NCBI RefSeq assembly: GCF_900220995.1
Contig: NZ_OBQF01000001.1
Span: forward strand, 806,001 to 870,000
DNA from: Salinicoccus kekensis
GTDB lineage: Bacteria > Bacillota > Bacilli > Staphylococcales > Salinicoccaceae
DNA: 64,000 nucleotides
Direction of reading: 5' to 3'
Below, in pieces: positions 62,255 through 64,000 of the stretch. Made by a program: the position numbers and the translations under genes. Position 1 is the stretch's first letter. Each line of letters opens with the position of its first letter. The notes beneath the pieces were generated by a model. It saw only the letters and a program-made list of their open reading frames with translations, did not search any database and was not told where the DNA came from.

Positions 62255-62972
62255 GGTCATAATATTCAGCCATGGCATCCCGCATGAATTCAGCAAGGCC
62301 GCTGCCGTATTGATCGATGTTCTTTTTGAACCTCTCATCCTCGACATACATCTCCCCGAGTCCTTTGAACATCTCCGGAGTGTAGTCGCCCATTTCATTA
62401 AGGAAGTGATACCACTCCCCTATCCTGCTCTGCGCCTCAACCGATGCGGGATCCATATGCCTGATGGCTGCAAGGCCCAAGTATATTTCATCGAATCTTT
62501 CCTTTGCATGTTCAGGGCCCATCTGTTCAAGCTTTTCCCCGGCCTGATCGACCGCTCCATCACCCCAGCGCGCCCTCGCCTCCGCTTCATAAGGATTGCG
62601 GCTGAAATCGATGCCTTTGAATTTATCCGCATTCGTCATTTCAATCTCTCCTTTCAAGTCTCTGATCGTCAGATCAATCGTTTCAATCATTTTAGAAATG
62701 CGCACCTTCTCTTCTTGCAGCATTTCTTTCTGCATCATCAGCGCCTCTTGCTGGTCATAGTCCGGGCGGCTGAGGAGCTCTTTTATATGGGAGAGCTTGA
62801 AACCCAGCTTCTTGAAGAATAAAACCTGCTGCAACCGGGCAAGGTCCGCATCCGTGTATTCACGGTAGGCATTCTCCCCCGACCGCTCCGGACTGATCAG
62901 ACCGATATCATCATAATGATGCAGCGTCCTGACGCTCACCCCCGTCAGTGCCGCCGCTTCCTTTATTTTCAT
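62244..62972 (-). CDS. MerR-family regulator with TipAS domain
   Basis: 242 residues. Winged helix (MKIKEAAALTGVSVRTLHHYDDIGLISPER), dimer coiled coil (about 75-110), then a TipAS antibiotic-recognition domain (about 125-240). TipA/Mta-type regulators bind thiopeptides or other lipophilic drugs and activate efflux or their own genes. Its own promoter has the 19-bp spacer and central palindrome typical of MerR activation, so autoregulation is likely. No efflux gene is adjacent. Confidence 0.9.
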   Translation of the reverse strand: MKIKEAAALTGVSVRTLHHYDDIGLISPERSGENAYREYTDADLARLQQVLFFKKLGFKLSHIKELLSRPDYDQQEALMMQKEMLQEEKVRISKMIETIDLTIRDLKGEIEMTNADKFKGIDFSRNPYEAEARARWGDGAVDQAGEKLEQMGPEHAKERFDEIYLGLAAIRHMDPASVEAQSRIGEWYHFLNEMGDYTPEMFKGLGEMYVEDERFKKNIDQYGSGLAEFMRDAMAEYYDQNK

Positions 62973-62993
62973 GTCCCCACCTCCCTTAATTAC

Positions 62994-63024
62994 AATTTAA
63001 CCTATGACGCTGCGTCAGGGTCAA
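62994..63024 (-). promoter_or_regulatory. MerR-type promoter/operator
   Basis: -35 TTGACC (63024-63019), 19-bp spacer, -10 TAAATT (62999-62994). The palindrome TGACGCTGCGTCA (63005-63017) lies inside the spacer. Long spacers with an internal dyad are the hallmark of MerR-activated promoters. Confidence 0.82.
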
Positions 63025-63094
63025 CACTTTTTAATTACTTTAAGTATATGTAGTATAATGAAGAGCAATGATTTTTAAATGAAGGATGTTCAAT

Positions 63095-63667
63095 ATGAGG
63101 CAGAATCGAAAATTCGATGTCAGTGCACTTGATAATAAAAGAAACCGGCGGATGATCAAAAAGCTCGGCTGGCCTGGACTTGTACTCATCATCGTCATAG
63201 CCGGCATCACCTATCTCTTTTCAGGGACGGAGAATGATGGGGAGGAATACACACTCGGTGTGTTCCATGAAGTCACCGTCGATCAATTCATCGACGGCGA
63301 TACGACGCGTTTCAATTTCAACGGCAGCAGCGAAAGCTTCCGGTATTTGATCATCGACACGCCTGAGGTGCGGACAAATTCAGGCAGGCCTGAGCCCTAC
63401 GCCGTCGAAGCGTCAGAGAGGGTGCGGGAACTTCTGACTGAAGCGGATACTGTGGAAGTCGAATTCGATGTGGGTCCCCTGACGGATGATTACGACAGAT
63501 ATTTGGCCTACATCTATGCAGATGGGAAAATGGTCAATGAAATACTCGTCCGGGAAGGGCTCGCCGAGGTGAGGTATGTACATCCGCCGAATATGAGCCA
63601 CCTGGAGCGCCTTGAAGAGGCGGAGGCAGCCGCGCAGGAGGAAAATGCCGGCATGTGGGCGGAATGA
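63095..63667 (+). CDS. Membrane-anchored thermonuclease (SNase)
   Basis: 190 residues. A cationic N-terminus and one membrane helix (about 25-43) precede an SNase domain (about 60-190). Catalytic residues are in place: Arg and Glu in FRYLIIDTPE and Arg in YDRYLAYIY. It would act outside the membrane on DNA or RNA, using calcium. ATG 63095 is 9 bases after AAGG; an ATG at 63086 overlaps the site. Second tethered nuclease in the window, without the acidic repeats or Excalibur domains. Confidence 0.87.
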   Translation: MRQNRKFDVSALDNKRNRRMIKKLGWPGLVLIIVIAGITYLFSGTENDGEEYTLGVFHEVTVDQFIDGDTTRFNFNGSSESFRYLIIDTPEVRTNSGRPEPYAVEASERVRELLTEADTVEVEFDVGPLTDDYDRYLAYIYADGKMVNEILVREGLAEVRYVHPPNMSHLERLEEAEAAAQEENAGMWAE

Positions 63668-63708
63668 AAAGAGCACCAGGGAAATTACTCCCGGGTGCTC
63701 TTTCATTT
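63667..63708. terminator. Terminator between nuclease and hxlR-type gene
   Basis: AAAGAGCACC/GGTGCTCTTT outer stem with an inner GGG/CCC pairing, flanked by A and T runs. Confidence 0.88.
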
Positions 63709-63717
63709 CATAAAGCT

Positions 63718-64000
63718 TCACTTTTCGACAGTTTCTTTTTCTGTATCAGGCTTTTCGATCCATTCCTGCGACCAGTTTTCAATATCCCTCAGTACAGGCT
63801 CTAGTGATTCACCCTTTTCAGTCAATGAATATTCAATGACTACAGGTGTTTCCGGATAGACATCCCTCTTGATCAGACCTTCCTGCTCCATATGCTTCAG
63901 TCTGTCGGATAAAACTTTCCCGCTTACGCCGATTGCCGACTGTATTTCACCGAAGCGCCTTGGTGCGTCAAGCATCTGATATATGACGAGCGCAGTCCAG
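63718..64000 (-). CDS. HxlR-family transcriptional regulator, N-terminus cut by the window edge
   Basis: The visible C-terminal 94 residues begin WTALVIYQMLDAPRRFGEIQ and include the HxlR winged helix (VSGKVLSDRLKHMEQEGLIKRDVYPETPVVIEYSLTEKG). The frame is open to the right edge, so an in-frame ATG at 63975 is internal, not the start. HxlR proteins respond to aldehydes, thiol stress or oxidants. Target unknown. Confidence 0.92.
   Translation of the reverse strand, partial: WTALVIYQMLDAPRRFGEIQSAIGVSGKVLSDRLKHMEQEGLIKRDVYPETPVVIEYSLTEKGESLEPVLRDIENWSQEWIEKPDTEKETVEK

Overview
The window is a stretch of low-GC Gram-positive (Firmicutes) chromosome. By eye it is close to half G+C, richer than Staphylococcus. 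Gene order follows the Staphylococcaceae/Bacillus 'yt' region: murC, an sftA-like gene, ytpR, ytpQ, ytoP, ytzB; trmB, ytmP, dat, pepV; rsuA, ytgP; leuS with a T-box; metK with a SAM-I riboswitch facing pckA; ytkD; the men cluster; and a Staphylococcus-like tRNA cluster. Two glycine-betaine-type ABC transporters and many strongly acidic surface proteins suggest a halotolerant member such as Salinicoccus or Jeotgalicoccus. The genus is an inference.

Layout. 1-6.2 kb: leftward operon ytoP, EIIC-like permease, ytpQ, ytpR, degenerate FtsK/SftA protein, murC (cut by the left edge). 6.2-15 kb: ytzB, then leftward housekeeping genes (C-S lyase, trmB, ytmP, dat, pepV, YtxH-type stress protein with a SigB-type promoter, rsuA, ytgP). 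15-28 kb: flavoprotein ytfP, a 52-bp repeat array, an IsdG-type heme-degrading enzyme, DUF421, leuS, ogt, ytqB/mnmM, a ytpA-like hydrolase lacking its serine nucleophile, gamma-carbonic anhydrase fold, proline dehydrogenase, flavoprotein, ATP-grasp and NERD proteins. 28-36 kb: acidic lipoprotein, metK, Ltp lipoprotein, pckA with two CcpN-like boxes, opuA operon, a 51-bp repeat array. 36-44 kb: ytkD, yidD, and the menaquinone genes menF-menD-menH-menB-menE with menA divergent; menC is absent. 44-53 kb: acidic lipoproteins, small hypotheticals, a D-serine-dehydratase-like PLP enzyme, the opuC operon, a membrane-tethered thermonuclease with Excalibur domains. 53-58 kb: tRNA-Thr, MATE pump, an A+T-rich islet with a RelE/Phd-type toxin-antitoxin pair between 62-bp direct repeats of tRNA-Ser, then eight tRNA genes. 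58-64 kb: Rieske flavoprotein, DUF4352 protein, Dus, DUF1697, a self-regulating MerR gene, a second membrane thermonuclease, and a partial HxlR regulator at the right edge.

The most unusual signal is a pair of non-coding tandem arrays (16329-16609 and 35929-36179). Each lies between convergent genes, has an exact period (52 or 51 bp), and carries two mutually complementary blocks per unit in an otherwise diverged unit. The block sequences differ between the arrays but the layout is the same. Other leads are a pseudo-ATPase in the sftA position, three lipoproteins that share a signal peptide but have unrelated acidic tails (two with SigB-type promoters), the tRNA-Ser islet, and intrinsic terminators placed directly before the ribosome binding sites of ytmP and menE.
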